This document shows positions 1 to 13,354 of a DNA stretch of 64,000 nucleotides, one piece after another. The notes below the pieces were generated by a model that was not told the origin of the DNA, did no database searches, and saw only the letters and a list, made by a program, of their open reading frames with translations. The stretch lies in assembly GCF_003254395.2 (NCBI RefSeq), contig NC_037652.1, positions 8,544,501 through 8,608,500 of the forward strand, read 5' to 3'. Source of the DNA: Apis mellifera (Eukaryota > Arthropoda > Insecta > Hymenoptera > Apidae). Both the position numbers and the translations under genes were made by a program. The number at the start of each line of letters is the position of its first letter. Positions within the stretch are counted from its first letter, which is position 1.

Positions 1-2361
1 CTTCTTTCCTTCCTGTGTGAGCGAAAAAATTCGAACGAGGATCTCCGATCCCGTTTGAACGGGGTATTAACGAACCGTGTTACCACGATCTCTCCCCCCC
101 TCCCTTTCTTATCTCCCGTCCGGCGCCTGTCTTTCGAGAGGGGCTACCTTGGAAAGGGTATCGAAGGGAGAGGGAGAGACCCGTACAGGCGTGGGTGGGA
201 GGATGATGATGAAGAATGGATGTCGGTAGGAGAGCGAGGAGGGGCACTTTACCCTCGCTTTCGAACGGTACACAAAGGGATGAACTTTGCTGGAACGGAT
301 CTGGGACAGTGATTGTATTTTCTGCAGGCGAGGATTGAACAGAGGAAGTTGAAGAGACAAGAGGTTTGAGAAAAATTGTCGCTCCGTGAACCGTTACGTC
401 ATTCTCCTCCTCCTCCTCCTTACTCCTCCTCTCCCTTTCCTCCAAGATGCGGGCGATGACTTTGCACCACGATAATTAGCCGATCCCGATACTTTTGTCT
501 TCGGCCAACTTTCATAATCAATGCCGATCAATCGTAACGTTATTATAGCAAAGAAGGAAGGGAACACCTGCGTGCATAACCTCTTTTTTCTTGAAAATTT
601 ACAACCCCTTTGAATTAGAATAGCGCGGTAGATCAGGTGCGAAGAGTTCATCTACCAAATTGTCTAATTATTTTAATTAAAGTTGCTTCTTTTCAAATTT
701 TTACATTCGAATTACACACATATATGTGTGCGTGCCATTTACAAGATTGGAAAATGTTTGAAAGACAGTTTTCCCTACGCTGTTTAGTCAATTATTATCA
801 AGATGAAACTACGGGGATAGTTTCTGAAAAGAGAAACTCCTCTCCGGGTCCACTTTTAATTAAAACCTCGACAATGATTATCGACCGACTCGTAAACTCG
901 GATAAGTAAAGCGATAAAGTGAAAGAAGGCTTTTTTCTTTTCAAAAGAAGACCAATTCCCGGCGCATAGAGAATTCTTTTGGACACGTATTAAACTATTC
1001 GCGTTTCCTCGAACGTTCTTCTTTTCCCCTCGCCTCTTCCCTTTTCCTCCCGATTTCACGCTAATTTTTACAGAGCTAATAATCATCGCCTTACGTTCTC
1101 AACGTACGTGCAACATACGCACGAAACAATAGCGAAACGGTAAGAGAGAAGAGAAAAAGAGAGAGAGAGGGTTTTTAAATATTCATCGCAGTGTTCGTAG
1201 CAGGAACAAATCCTTTCTTTCCACCGCAGAGCGTAAAATTTCCTGGAAAAAAAAGAAAAAACAAAAAAAAATTCGCTTTCTGTTACATATATATATATAT
1301 ATATAGCGCGTAACGTTGTACACTTTGGAGGAAGGTCTCCCCCTGTGACCACCACAGTTTGCATATACATTATTTATACGATCCAATTTTAACGCTCGAG
1401 GACGCCCGCCTGACGAACCTGAACTTGTAACGAAAAAATGCATTTTGCAGTTGCGCCTGCCTCGAATTAAAAAACCGGATGAAGGATGAAAATTTCGGTC
1501 AAGGAGGAGGAGAAGGAGGAAGAGGAGAAATTAATTTCCCTCAATATTGACGTTCCAAGTATAATTGCACGAAAGAGGCAAGTTTTATTTCTATGCATAG
1601 TCGGCACGCGTTTATTTTATGAACCGTGTTGACGGATTCTTTGAGAAGGAGGGAGTCTATCGCCGCGTGAAATGTTGCCGAACAACGGGAAAGCTTGGCA
1701 AACCTCGGCAACGGCAAACATCATTTTGTTAATGCATGGACAACTGCCGTTAAAACGGGAACAAAGGGGAAATGTTTGTTTGTTTGCCCGAATTATGAGA
1801 ATTAAGCATTCGTGCTTAATACAACGAAATGTGTTGCGTATACGCTTTCAATTCCCTTTTCATTTCGGGTTTTCTTATGGATAATAATCCTTCTTTCCTT
1901 CACGTGTATTGGGGAATTCTGAATGCCTGGATTCTCGATGAAAGGAAGAAACATTGCGGGAGGAATTTTAAGATCGCGTATGAAATTACGTTTCATCGTA
2001 AATAACAATTTTTACAACTGAACTCGTTCGAAGATTATTGCGCGCTTTCTTTCGAGTAAGACAGCACACTTGTGAGTTTAAATAAAACTTGCCATCCTAA
2101 CTCGCGAGACGAGAAAGAAGGTGTTTGTGAAACGTGGCCCTAAAAATCTCGTCATTCCTCTCGTTGCGTGCTTTATTGCTCGCGCGAATGGGGATTGTTT
2201 TTGAAAACAACTCGAGTCGGTAAACGTGAGGATCGTAAACGAGATTCTCCCTTTTCCAAAAATCACGCCAATCCTCGAAATCCTTACCTTTCCAAAATTA
2301 TGAAAGATAAGTTAAGTTTTAACACTCTCTCGTAATTTTATCCTAGATCTAGATCTTAAAT
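1..2361. other. Non-coding stretch, no gene supported
   Basis: All open frames here are short and of biased composition, and none shows a recognisable domain or convincing paired splice sites. Visible content is purine- or pyrimidine-rich low-complexity sequence, a short (TA)n run near 1288-1304 and A-rich patches around 1245-1270. It may be intergenic or part of a long intron of the minus-strand CUB gene, whose 3' end was not found. Confidence 0.6.
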
Positions 2362-2770
2362 TCTTATATCGATCCTCGAATTCAAACGTCCTTCCATCAA
2401 TTACGAAATGAATTTTCACATCGTAACCAATTAGCTCTCCTCAATGTTTAAAATCGAATCTCGAATTCAAACGTTCCTCCAATTCGAACCAACCAATTAG
2501 TAGAAAATTTCCACGTTGGTAAAGTTTTCCACGCTTTGACACGAAGTATCCCCTTTTTCCCTCCCTGTCCTTTGTTCCTTCACAACCGGTTAATTCGATT
2601 GCAATCTTATTCAAAACTCTGATATCGATCCTCGAATTCATCCAATTACGAAAAATTTCCACGAAACATCCCCCTTTTCTCTCTCAATCACAATCAAAAC
2701 TGTGATATCGATCGATTCATCCATTTCGAAGCAATTACGAAAAATTTCGAACGATTACGAAAGTTTCACT
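2362..2770. repeat. Diverged short tandem repeat, about four copies
   Basis: A unit of roughly 80-90 bp containing GATATCGATCCTCGAATTC and AATTACGAAAAATTTCCACG recurs near 2362, 2452, 2622 and 2704. The copies differ by substitutions and indels. No coding potential is seen. Confidence 0.5.
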
Positions 2771-3154
2771 ACCAAGCATCCCCTTCTCTCCTCAATTCTC
2801 CCTCTCATCCGCCTTTTACAGTTATCCGTCCGATTATTTTCCGCTGTCTTACCGCAACTTGCCCCCCCCTCCTCCCTCCTCCATTCCGTCTTAAGAGTTA
2901 ATCCGGCCGTGATTCGACCGCTTTCCACCGGCTATCCCCTCGCTTCCCACTTCATATTTTATTTCGTTCGCTCCGCCGCAACGCGCGCGCGTTCCCTCTC
3001 CCCGTAGATCGTTTCAAACATTCATCCGTTCATCCCAATCTTCCGTTCCGCCCCTCGAAAATATTTGCGAACGCGGTTGTTGGAAACGTTTGCCCTCTCT
3101 GTATCTCTTACGAGAACGTGCCGCCTTTAAGCCAGCCCGGATTATCCGCGGAGC

Positions 3155-3170
3155 GGGGGGGGGGGGGGGG
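3155..3170 (+). repeat. Poly-G tract (16 nt)
   Basis: An uninterrupted run of G on the plus strand within a GC-rich patch. It could form a G-quadruplex and is a likely place for assembly or sequencing error. Confidence 0.9.
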
Positions 3171-5886
3171 AAGGAAATTATGCGCGGATTTTTCCGCGTA
3201 TCGTCGTGTGCGTGAGAATTATTATAAGTAACGGTCGATCGACGTTGGGTTGAGTGGGTTTATCCGGTCGGTGAGTATAGCTAGGATATTCTTGAATTTA
3301 TTTTCGAAAGCTCGAGGGGCGAGAAATTATTTCTAGGTGAAATAAAGATACGTGTTCACTTTGGTGTATCTTTCGATATTTCTCTCTCTCGTCGAGAGAG
3401 AAGTTGAAGAAATATTTTTAATTTTAATTCCGAAGCACGAAAGTTTGTTTCGTTTGAACGAAAAGCGTAATATCCGATGCTTGTGATTCTCTTTAAGCAG
3501 CAAGTTTAAGGTTTTTTTAAGAAAGAATTAAATTGGGGAAATAAATTTTAAGTTGTACGAAAAATGTATATAAATTATTGTACACGTTTCTTTCTTCCGA
3601 GTTGCGTGGAAAAAGTTATATAAAGGCGCGTTTCAACGAGACTGCGAATTAATTCGACGATAAGTTCGAATTGATATAATTTTCATAATAATTTTTTATC
3701 GTAACTCGACAGAGTCAAATTTTGGCGTAGCGCTTAACCCACTTCGAAGCTTAAGCGTGCAAGTTTTCCCCTTCCCTCCTCGTACGCTTTTATATCGCCA
3801 ACCTAACCTCACCTCACCTCCCGTGAAAAACAAAACCTTTCTACCTCTATCCACGGATATAAAGCGACGAATTTTTACCGATATCAATGCCGCCCTCTCT
3901 GTCTCGCCGCGCTCGAGCGTCTCTACGATAAAATTCTGTCACGACGAAACGGGGAAATAATCAATTCATGGGTCACCGTACCGCGCAAGATGTACGCTCG
4001 CGAAGCGAATCGGCGAGGAAAGTAGAGAAATTCGAGGTTCGAGAGAAGACGGAGAAGAAAGATACGAGTGAAAAGGAGAGGGAGAGAGAGAGAAAGAGAG
4101 ATAAGTTTGGCACGCGAAATGAACAGTCGTAATTTTTACGCGTCGCGCCACTCTGACCCACAATATCCCGTTTCGCGCCGCTCAACCTCTCTCTCTCTCT
4201 CTCTCTCCTCCAAAAACTTGCACTCGTCGTATCCACGACTCTGCCTCGTCCGTTCCACCGCGTCCCTCTCCCCCTCCTGTGGTCACGTCGGTTTTACGTC
4301 GTCGGCCACGGGGCGCTGCACTCGCGCCACTCGAGTTGGTCGTTAATAAACTACCGTTGAAAAAGTAGTGACAAAGTTGGAAATCAAGTAAATTTTGCCC
4401 ATTGTGAAGTGAATTGAAACAACGAATTATCGAAGCTCGGAGTTTATTCGTATGTTAAATTTTCCTCCATGTAAATTTTAACGCTTTTATATCGACCGTA
4501 TGCATTCCGACATAACCTCTTTCGCTATTCGGTTTTCGTTATGAAAGAAACGACGGGCAGATTTATCGAGTCTACCTTCAAAACTTTCTCGCCAAATTTT
4601 TTCCCCTTCTCCTCCTGCAGCTTACCTTCTCCTTTCTCTCGTCCATCCTGGAAACTTTACAATTTTATCAGCTCAACCGGACGATTAAACGGACACCGCG
4701 CGAGCGAGCATCGTCTCTCGTCTCTCGAGAAATTGGGACCGAATGGCTTTGAATTTCTTTCCGCGGTTTTGTAACAAGTTCTCTCCTCGCGGTTTTGTTT
4801 TCGGACGGTGGACGGACGGAATTTAAGGGAAGCGTCGTCGAAAAAGTTGGACACGGTTGACCTAGAAATTGCCGGTGGGAAAGGATCCATGGGATCAGGG
4901 AGCGGTCGTTAAGGTGGAGTTGGAATCGCGAAATTCTCGGAGAAGAAGAAACGAACGTTTCGCTCGAAGTTTGTGCGTTTTGGACGTACACGTGAGATTT
5001 GGAAGCACGAAAGTTTTGGAACGCGTCCCAAACATGTCTTAAAGTTCAATGAAACGGAAAATTCGATAAGCAAACCCCTCGCTGGCCGTTTATAACGTGC
5101 AAAATATTTTTTAGAATCTTGAAAGCTCTTCCAAACTTCCGTACTCGAAAAGTATGTACATTTTCCAGTGTAAAACGAATAGTCGAAATTGCGTCTAATT
5201 TTCCATCGTCTCGGTTTATTAACGAATCAAAAGGAAAAATCCTCTACGACGATTTGAAAAACGACAAATGGAATCTAGCACGAGAGAAGCTCGACACTCG
5301 TCCGCATCGAACAGGCAAAATCTTATCGCCTCCATCCTCGGATCTCACGGAATTGAGAGGTCAATACGTAAGGGATTTGCAATAACGACAGAGCGTTATG
5401 CATGGCGGTAAGCAAGTGGCTCGATTCCGAGCAATCCGCAACGCGGTTACGAGGCTGTTCCCCAAAGTCATGAAAGTGTTATGACATCGGGGGAGGTCCG
5501 AGGCGGGCAGTCGCTCGTGCAAACTTGAATGAAAATGAGATAGAGTAGGCCGTGTGGCGTGGCCTGGGCGGGCGCGCAACGAATTACCGCGTGAGCCGCG
5601 ACAAATTAGTAAACGTAGAAATTAGTTAGACGCCTAGGGCGGCGCTTCTGGCGCTCGAGCCCCCCTCTTTTCTTCCTTCCTTCCTTGCTTGCTTCACTAT
5701 GCCGAAACAACCGAGTGGAAGAGACTGGAGGCGATTTTATCGATCGTATCTCCCTCCTCGGCCGATTTGAATTATTTGGGAAGCCGGCTTCCAGCTTGGA
5801 ATAATAATAAAGTGCGGCACGCGCTCGGCCTACGTGCCGTTCATCGATTTGTTGCCTATCCATTATGCATTACGCGCTATATCGAT

Positions 5887-5928
5887 CGTTTCGTTTCGTT
5901 TCGTTTCGTCTCGTTTCGTCTCGTTTCG
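5887..5928 (+). repeat. TTTCG / TCTCG pentamer microsatellite
   Basis: Roughly eight consecutive pentamers of TTTCG, two of them changed to TCTCG. The units are CpG-containing, which is unusual for a microsatellite. Confidence 0.85.
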
Positions 5929-6935
5929 AGGCCATGATTTTAAACAATTTCACGTTGAAATCGTATCGAGAAATGATACGTAGCGGCAAAGGCATTTCCT
6001 CTTGTACGAAATAGAAAAGTGGAGAAACGGATGGATCGAAAAAGATTGACGATAATATCGACGATTTCCGCAATACGAATAATATTTTTGGACAAATATT
6101 AATTTCAACAAAGAGTTGACTCAGGTTCGAGAGCAAGGCAGAGCCTCTCGATGAAAACTTTTCGTCATAGGCTCGCCGTCTAATTAAAGCCTCTTTCGCC
6201 CTCGTTCCTATTTAATTAAATTTCTAAGCCCGTTCGACGATATATTGCTTCGGTTCGATTAAAATTAAAGGGAAAAATTAAAGTACGCGGTTGAAAATCC
6301 CTATCGCCCCCGTACACGTTCGTAACGAGTTGTTTTATCCGCGACACGCCGTTTAACCGTATCCATCTTCATTTTAACCGGAGGACGCTTGGTGGAAATA
6401 GTTTGGGAAATTGCTCGAGTTTCCGGTTACGCGGTTACGCGGGTACAAGAGTACGGAGCCACGCAACGGTTTCAAGTTAGATCGATTTTCCACTTTCTCG
6501 TAAACATCAATTAGAAGCTTCGAAAAAGAGAAACTTTATCGATAAATGGAGAGGGAAGGGGAGAAAGGCGCGTGTATTTTTTCATCAACTTTTCGAATCG
6601 AATAAAAGTAGTTCGACGAGCAAAGGAAAGAAAGTAAGACGAAATAAAGCGAAGAAACGAATTTTCAAATTTCTGCTCGATTATTCGATCGAAATTCGTC
6701 TTTCTTCCCCCTCTCCTCCTCTCTTAGAAAACTCTTAGAAATCAAACTTCTCTTTCCCCGCAAGAAGAGAGTCAAAGTAATTTGCATTATCGCGAATTCG
6801 CGCGAGTTTTATACATCTCCCCCCCTCCTCGTCTGCTTATCAGCAGATAACAGCAGACTGAACAAACACTCGGGTTGAACGCAAACATTAGTTAAAACTT
6901 AATCGAGTTAGAGACGATTCCGGCCAAGTTTCTCA

Positions 6936-7480
6936 TTTTATCAGCACCTCACCTCATCCCCCTTCCCTCTCCCCTCTCCTTCGTAAATCCAAATCTCGTA
7001 AACATTTTTCGCGAGGATCTTGACTTCCTTTAAACTCAAATCTTCTCTGCAATAATAATCATCGACGATATCGATTTCTTCCTCTTTCTTCCCCAAAAAG
7101 GGAAACAAAAATATTTCATCAGCACCTCACCTCACCTCACCCTTTCCTCTCCCCTCTCCTTCGTAAATCCAAATCTCGTAAACATTTTTCGCGAGGATCT
7201 TGACGTCCTTTAAACTCAAATCTTCCTGCAATAATAATCATCGACGAGCAGATATCGATCTCTTCCTCTTTCTTCCCCAAAAAGGGAAACAATTTTTAAT
7301 AAAATATTTTATCAGCACCTCACCTCACCTCATCCCCCTTCCCTCTCCTTCGTAAATCCAAATCTCGTAAACATTTTTCGCGAGGATCTTGACTTCCTTT
7401 AAACTCAAATCTCCCTGCAATAATAATTATCGATGGTATCGATCTCTTGCTCTTCTTCCCTCCCCCAAAAAGGGAGAAAA
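6936..7480 (+). repeat. Three-copy tandem repeat of about 180-190 bp
   Basis: Copies begin at TCAGCACCTCACCTCA near 6941, 7119 and 7312, so the periods are about 178 and 193 bp. Each contains AAATCCAAATCTCGTAAAC, TTCGCGAGGATCTTGAC and a closing CCCCAAAAAGGGA hairpin-like stretch. The copies are very similar, which suggests recent duplication. No coding function is seen. Confidence 0.85.
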
Positions 7481-10400
7481 TGTTGCTCGACCCGGTGGAA
7501 GGGGTTTGTTATCCACGAGCATTTGTATCCACGAGTTATCGCCGGTGTAATGGCAATGGTCCGGCGAAAGTTGCCGTCGTTTTTGCGAGTCGCACGCAGA
7601 TAGAAAGGAAGGAAGGAAGGGAGAGGAAAAAAGAAAGAAAGGTATCGCTTTGGCAATTATCATTAGTCGCGAGGTAGTCGCGAGGTAGTCAGTCGTTCCC
7701 GTCGTTTCCGGCGGAATTTCGGCTTTCTTTCTCGGTCGACCGGATCCCGACCGATCCCGACCGATAAGAAGTTCCCAGAAAATTATGTGTCTTCCCCTCC
7801 CCTCCGCGTGTCCGTGCCTCGATTAACCAAGACCAAGGGAAGGAGTTAGAGTAGCGGGTTAATAATCTATCCCCTTGCCTCTTCCGTTTTTCGATGATTT
7901 ATCGCGCGGAAAGGGGAGAGTTTAAGGAATTTTGTGCGTCGAGGAAGGGGGAGGAAGATTCGTGGAAAAGGATTATTGTGAAAGAGTTGTTAGGTCGTGT
8001 TCTCTTTCGCAATATGCAACTTCATTTATGAAGTTCTCGAGAATTTGGAAGACTGTTTGGAGATTGTAACAAGGAGGCTCAATTTTTAGAAAGCGATATT
8101 ATAATGCTTGAAATATTACGTGTGAGATAAATAATAATAAATTTGTGATTTTAAATATATAAATGTTTCAATTAACGTTATGAAGCGCTTTAACAAGGAT
8201 AAGTTAGGAATATTGTATAAATTATTACATAAACGTGAAAAATTAATTTTAATACAGTTTTTGCGAATCAAATATTTGTGAAGGAAAGATGGACTAGAAT
8301 ATATCTACTACTCTAACTCCTATAAAAAAAAATCATGGACAAATCATTACGTTCTCTAAAATTCTAAATTCGAATTTCACGAATCCATCGTTACGTACGA
8401 ACGCGCACCGCATCATCGCCGAGTGCATCGAATATACTACTCGTTCCTTTCATTCGATATGAATATCGGTGTGTTGATTTTATCGATGGAAGCCTGCGCT
8501 TCGTCAGGGTTAATCGGAGGAGGAGGAGGAGGGGAGGTTGGTCGAGCGGTTGGTCGTAGCCCGATCGCTGAAAGATTGCCAAGCGCGATGCACGACACTC
8601 GGCGTGTCGTTGAACTTGCCAAGGTTTTGCCAAAGAGAGGGAAGAGGGTGGTGACGCAACGCCGCGATATACACACACACACGGAGGGAAAAGCGCGAGG
8701 AAAAGAAGCGTGCGGCGGCACACGTGCAGCACACGAAGCGGCGATCTCGCGCCGGGCCAAGTTTGAAGGATGATAGGTCGCTCGAACTCGACAATTTCGC
8801 GGAAGTTGCGACAGTTTGTCTACGTCGCGACTATAGTATCGGGTAAAGTTAGCGGCACGAATAAGCTGTTCCATGCCGGCTCTCTCGCAATCTCGTTCGC
8901 CTTATTTTCTTTCCTCCTCCTCCTTCCCCTTCTACTGCTAGTTACGGAAAAACATAGCGGCGCATTAACCAAGCTTGCAGTTATTCCAGGAAGTTTAAGA
9001 TCTTAAAGCTGCCTCGCGCAAACTATCCACTCCCCTCTCCCCCGTAACTTTTTTACCTTCCGATATTTACTGGTTCTTGAAATCCAAATATCTTCCATCC
9101 CGTAAAAATCAACCTTTGGGAAAGAAAAGAGGGAAGGAGAAGAAAAATTGATCATCCCTCTTTCCATCCGATCTTTCGCCATCCTCGATTTCTCGATTGT
9201 GATCGTTCGAGATCTCTCCTCTTTGCTCTCCGAGAAAACGAAGTTTCGGGGGAGAAAAGGAGGATGAAAGAGACGGAGGGATTTCTTTTTTTAGCTCGCA
9301 GGAAGGAATGATTAGCCTTTGGGATACGTGCTACGGTACCGATCGACCGCATCCGCCGTTTCGTCGGAATGGATTCGAATTTTGCCCCGTTGGGGGCGAA
9401 CGAGGAGGAGAGAGGGAGAGGAGGAGGAGTCGTGATTGCTTCGGCCGGAAGTACTTTCCGAGGGTAACGTGGAATGGATAACAGTCCCAATAAAATCTAA
9501 TTTAACCCGGGGAGTACAAACTAGGAGATGATACATTTTGTGGTCGGCTGACTCGAAGCTGTAGCAGACGGAAAATAGGAGGCACGATGGTGGTGGACTT
9601 CCAGAAAGTCGCTAGATATACTTTTGTCCCGTCGTGCACGCGCGTGTTTGCGCGAATAATCGTGGCTACCAGGGGTTCTCAACCTGAACCTAAACCTTGG
9701 ATTTCGAGATTCGAAAATTAAACGGAAGGAAAAAATTAAACTCTTTTCTCTTCCTTTCCTCTCTCTCTCTCTCTCTCGTCTCGAGAGAGGAGTTGGAAAG
9801 TTGGCCCGGTTGAGAGAGGGGAGTAGTTGAATTGGATTTGGAGATGATTGGGAAATACTGTTGCGGAGATACACGCGAAGGTAGATATTCCGGTCAGATA
9901 GAAACAGACAGCGATTGCACATCCCGTGGGGGTGATAGCTGCTCGGATACGATTGTAATTGGCAAGTCCATATCCTCAACACGTAATATCCTCCCTATCC
10001 GTTTCCTGATCCGGCTTTCATTAATTTCTATTTCCGCCCGGCTCCACCAACTTTCCGCCAATCGGTTTAACGCTTCTTCCACCCGAATTCGCGAATATGT
10101 TTACAATTTTATACGCAAAAGCGATTCGATTGGATCGGGGGGGAGGGAAAAGAATTTAACGTGTCTCGATTAGCTTCGTAAAATCTAATAAGAAAAAGAT
10201 CTTTTTATCTAATTCTTTTAAAAAAAGAAACACTCTCTCGAAAAATTCAATATTGGTGGAACTGATTATTTTTTAGCAAAAACGAATCCGATTTGCATGG
10301 AATAATAATCGTTGAACGGTTAATCACGGAATCTGTAATCTGTGATGGGAATAACACGTTGGGGACCGGATCGAATATGTTAATCGTTTTTAACGAAGCA

Positions 10401-12108
10401 AATCGCGACACAAGTTTGGCGAATCGATCTTTTCGAACATTTCGTTCGTCTATTTATTTCCAGCCTGCTTTTTCCCCCCAAAACTGGATCATCGTTTGGC
10501 AAATAAATTTGCTGCTCCGGTATTTGCGTCGAAAGTTTGGGTAACACAGCGTGGCATTAACGCCGCTGCGTAAAATAGGAGAAACTTCGCGTCACGTCTT
10601 GACGCTAAGTCTAATACCTGGATTAAGTACCTTCCAAAGTTGGCGTGGACTAATGGCTACACCGCCATCGTGGACGGTTCCACGACGATTTTATCAGCCC
10701 GCCAATATGCTCCTTCTCCCCAAATAAAGATTAATAATCGACCACCTCTCGTTAACACCCCACGAATATTCGAATCGAACCGAGCGCTTCCTTTTCTTCG
10801 GAGAAACCTCCTCCTCCGGTATTCTCGGATCAGAAAGGATTAAGGAGAAACGATCCCTTTGATATATAAATACTCGGCTCGGTCGTGAAGTGGCGAAAAG
10901 CGCGGCAATATTCAAAAAAGGGATCGGGCGTCAGTCGGGAATAATCGAAGATTGGTGTGGACGAAAGGGAAGAACGTTTCCCCTCGTGCCAAAATGACAC
11001 TTCTTCTCGCTTGGAAGAATTCAATTTCTCCTCGATCTCGTTGGCTCACTTTGTTGATCGTTTTTCTTTTTTTTTTCTTTTTTTTTTTTCTAGGCAACAA
11101 TGGCCACGCACAAAAGAGCGGAAAGCGCGCGGATAAAAACGCGGATGTCGAGCGTGGCGTAAGATCGCGCGTATGTTTTTTCGTGTTTCGGTAAATTGAA
11201 AGGATCGTTTGTCTTCGTCACTTGCCGGTGAAAAGAGAGAGAGAGAGATGCTCACGCGGTGAATTATCACGGATGAGTTTGCGGAAAATGTGCCGATTTC
11301 GGGAGCGCGTGTTCGTGACGCGGTAGAAGAAACGATGCGTGTCACTCGTTCCGGCCACAATACGTATAAATGATCGATGCGCCGGAGCAATTAATTGTGA
11401 ACTGTGCATTTGTCGCGTAACGCAGGCCGAAACAGGGTACGATTTTGCGAGTAAAACGAGGGGAAAGTGGACGGGGGATTACCAGTAGAACGAGTCAATG
11501 ATCGTTCACCAGTTCGTTGCGTTGCGTCGAATGGAAATTTAAATGTGATATGTAAAAAGAAGAGAGAGAGATTTGTCTCTTTCGCGCGTTGTATATTTAA
11601 AAGTTGAAAGTTTACGTTATTCTACGTATATAAGGACAGTTTAAAAACGCGAGACAAATTGCTTTTAAAAATAAAGCTCCTCTCCTCTTCCAAAGTGTCA
11701 CTTTAGTTTAACGAACGATACAATTTTTGTCCCAGATTTAATAGAAATATATATATATAAACGAAAATCGTATATAAAGGAGACGTTCCCCCGAACGTGA
11801 GCAATGAGAGAAATAAGAGAAACACGGGGAGTGACGAAATTACGGAGGCACACACAAATTAAGGTCGAAGGTTGGAGCCTTAACGTCATTAGTCACAGGC
11901 ATCCTTTCGCTCCATCGAGACCAAAGGAGGGGGGAGAAAACGTACAAAACTACGAGCTTTCCAATAATGCGAGGTTTCCTTCCAGAACGAAAAGGAATCG
12001 AACGAAGATTTCTTCCTTTTCTTCTTTTTTTTTCTCTCTCTTTCTTTCATTCTTTTTTCTCCTCTTCTTTATTTCGCTTCTCGAACGTTCTCTTCCACGA
12101 GTGGGAGG
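7481..12108. other. Non-coding stretch, no gene supported
   Basis: Several GC-richer patches (about 8400-8900, 9150-9980 and 10600-10850) hold open frames of 100-150 codons on both strands at once. These overlap each other, lack domains and consist of Ser/Arg/Pro-rich low-complexity sequence, so I treat them as chance frames. Short GA/CT microsatellites occur at 9760-9780 and 11233-11250. Confidence 0.5.
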
Positions 12109-12542
12109 AAACATTCAAACGGCGTTATCACGAGTATACGATTTATCGATCACAGAAAGGAAGAAAGAGAGAGAGAGAGAGAGAAAGAGAGAGAATCTCG
12201 GTCGTCCCGAGATTCTACTAATTTAATCGTCATGATGGATACGAGCGAAGTGAAATCGGCAACGACCACTCCTCGAAACAGAGAAGGAGAAAAAGGAATT
12301 GATAAAAATAAGGAGGTGGAAGAATTGATAAATTTGGAGAGGAAAAGGAATTGGAACTTTTCCTCCTATTTTTATCAATATGTTTTTCTGCCCAAATTTA
12401 TTAATTCCTTCTCCATCCCTAATTCATCAATTGCTTTTCCTCCTCTCATTCGAGGAGTGGTCGTTACCGATTTCACTTCACTCGTATCCATCGTGACAAT
12501 TAAAATAGTAGAATTTCGGGGACGACCGAGATTCTACTAATT

Positions 12543-12623
<81 letters not shown>

Positions 12624-12680
12624 AATAATCGATAAAACGTATACTTGACCGTGATAACGCTATTTGCATGTTTTCTCCAC
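12109..12680. repeat. Large imperfect palindrome at left edge of satellite
   Basis: The left arm, about 12109-12350, is the reverse complement of the module found to its right at about 12357-12680 and again throughout 12.7-16.8 kb. The same order of blocks appears inverted: AAACGGCGTTATCACG, CGATTTATCGATCACAGA, a (GA)n tract, the GAATCTCGG..CCCGAGATTC hairpin, GGATACGAGCGAAGTGAAAT and AGGAATTGATAAAAATAAGG. The turn point is near 12353. Confidence 0.8.
12547..12620 (+). repeat. (CT)n dinucleotide microsatellite
   Basis: Thirty-seven uninterrupted CT units (74 nt). It occupies the position that shorter CT tracts hold in every other copy of the surrounding module, so it is an expanded allele of that internal tract. 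Confidence 0.95.
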
Positions 12681-13318
12681 TTTCTTATATTTATCAATTC
12701 CTCCTCCTCCTTTTCTCTTTCAACAAGTGATCGTTGCCGATTTCACTTCGCTCGTATCCATCATGACGATTTTATTAGTAGAATCTCGGGACGACTGAGA
12801 TTCTCTACCTCTCCCTTCCTCTCCCTATCTCTAACTCCGCCTCACCCTCTCCCCTTCTCTTTCTCTCCTCCTTCTTTCTCTATCGATATCGATAAATCGT
12901 ATTCTCGGCCGTGATAATGCCATTTGAATGTTTCTTCCCCCTCCTTATTTTTATTAATTCCTGCTCCCTCCCAAATTTATCAATTCTTCCTCCTCCTTAT
13001 TTTTATCAATTCCTCCTCCTCCTTATTTTTATCAATTCCTCCTCCAACCAAAATTTATCAATTTCCCCTCCCACCCAAATTGATCAATTCCTCCTTCTCC
13101 TTATTTTTATCAATTCCTTCTCCCACCCAATTTATCAATTCCTCCTCCTCCTTATTTTCATCAATTCCTCCTCTCACCCAAATTTATCAATTCCTCCTCC
13201 TCCTTATTTTCATCAATTCCTCCTCCTCCTATTTTCTTTCAACAAGTGATCGTTGCCGATTTCACTTCGCTCGTATCCATCATGACAATTTTATTAGTAG
13301 AATCTCGGGACGACTGAG

Positions 13319-13354
<36 letters not shown>

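Larger units (their letters stand above)
2771..6935. other. Non-coding stretch with homopolymer and pentamer repeats
   Basis: No supported gene. Visible items are a 16-nt poly-G run at 3155-3170, a (GA)n patch near 4079-4102, a (CT)n patch near 4189-4206, and a TTTCG pentamer array at 5887-5928. A plus-strand TATA-like TATAAG near 3224 is followed by a donor-like GTGAGTATAG at about 3270, but no open exon follows. Confidence 0.5.

Noticed and set aside
3220..3280. Plus-strand TATA-like box followed by donor-like GTGAGTATAG, suggesting a non-coding first exon
   Set aside because: No acceptor or coding exon downstream can be linked to it; motif co-occurrence is weak evidence.
8391..8874. Overlapping frames of 94-145 codons on both strands
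   Set aside because: GC-rich sequence gives open frames on both strands at once; Ser/Arg/Pro-rich, no domain and no consistent start context.
9521..9982. Minus-strand frame containing SYPSSYHPHGMCNRC, superficially like a CUB 'YP..YP....C' motif
   Set aside because: Spacing is wrong, there is no flanking CUB core, and the frame contains a low-complexity Arg/Glu tract from a CT microsatellite; likely coincidence.
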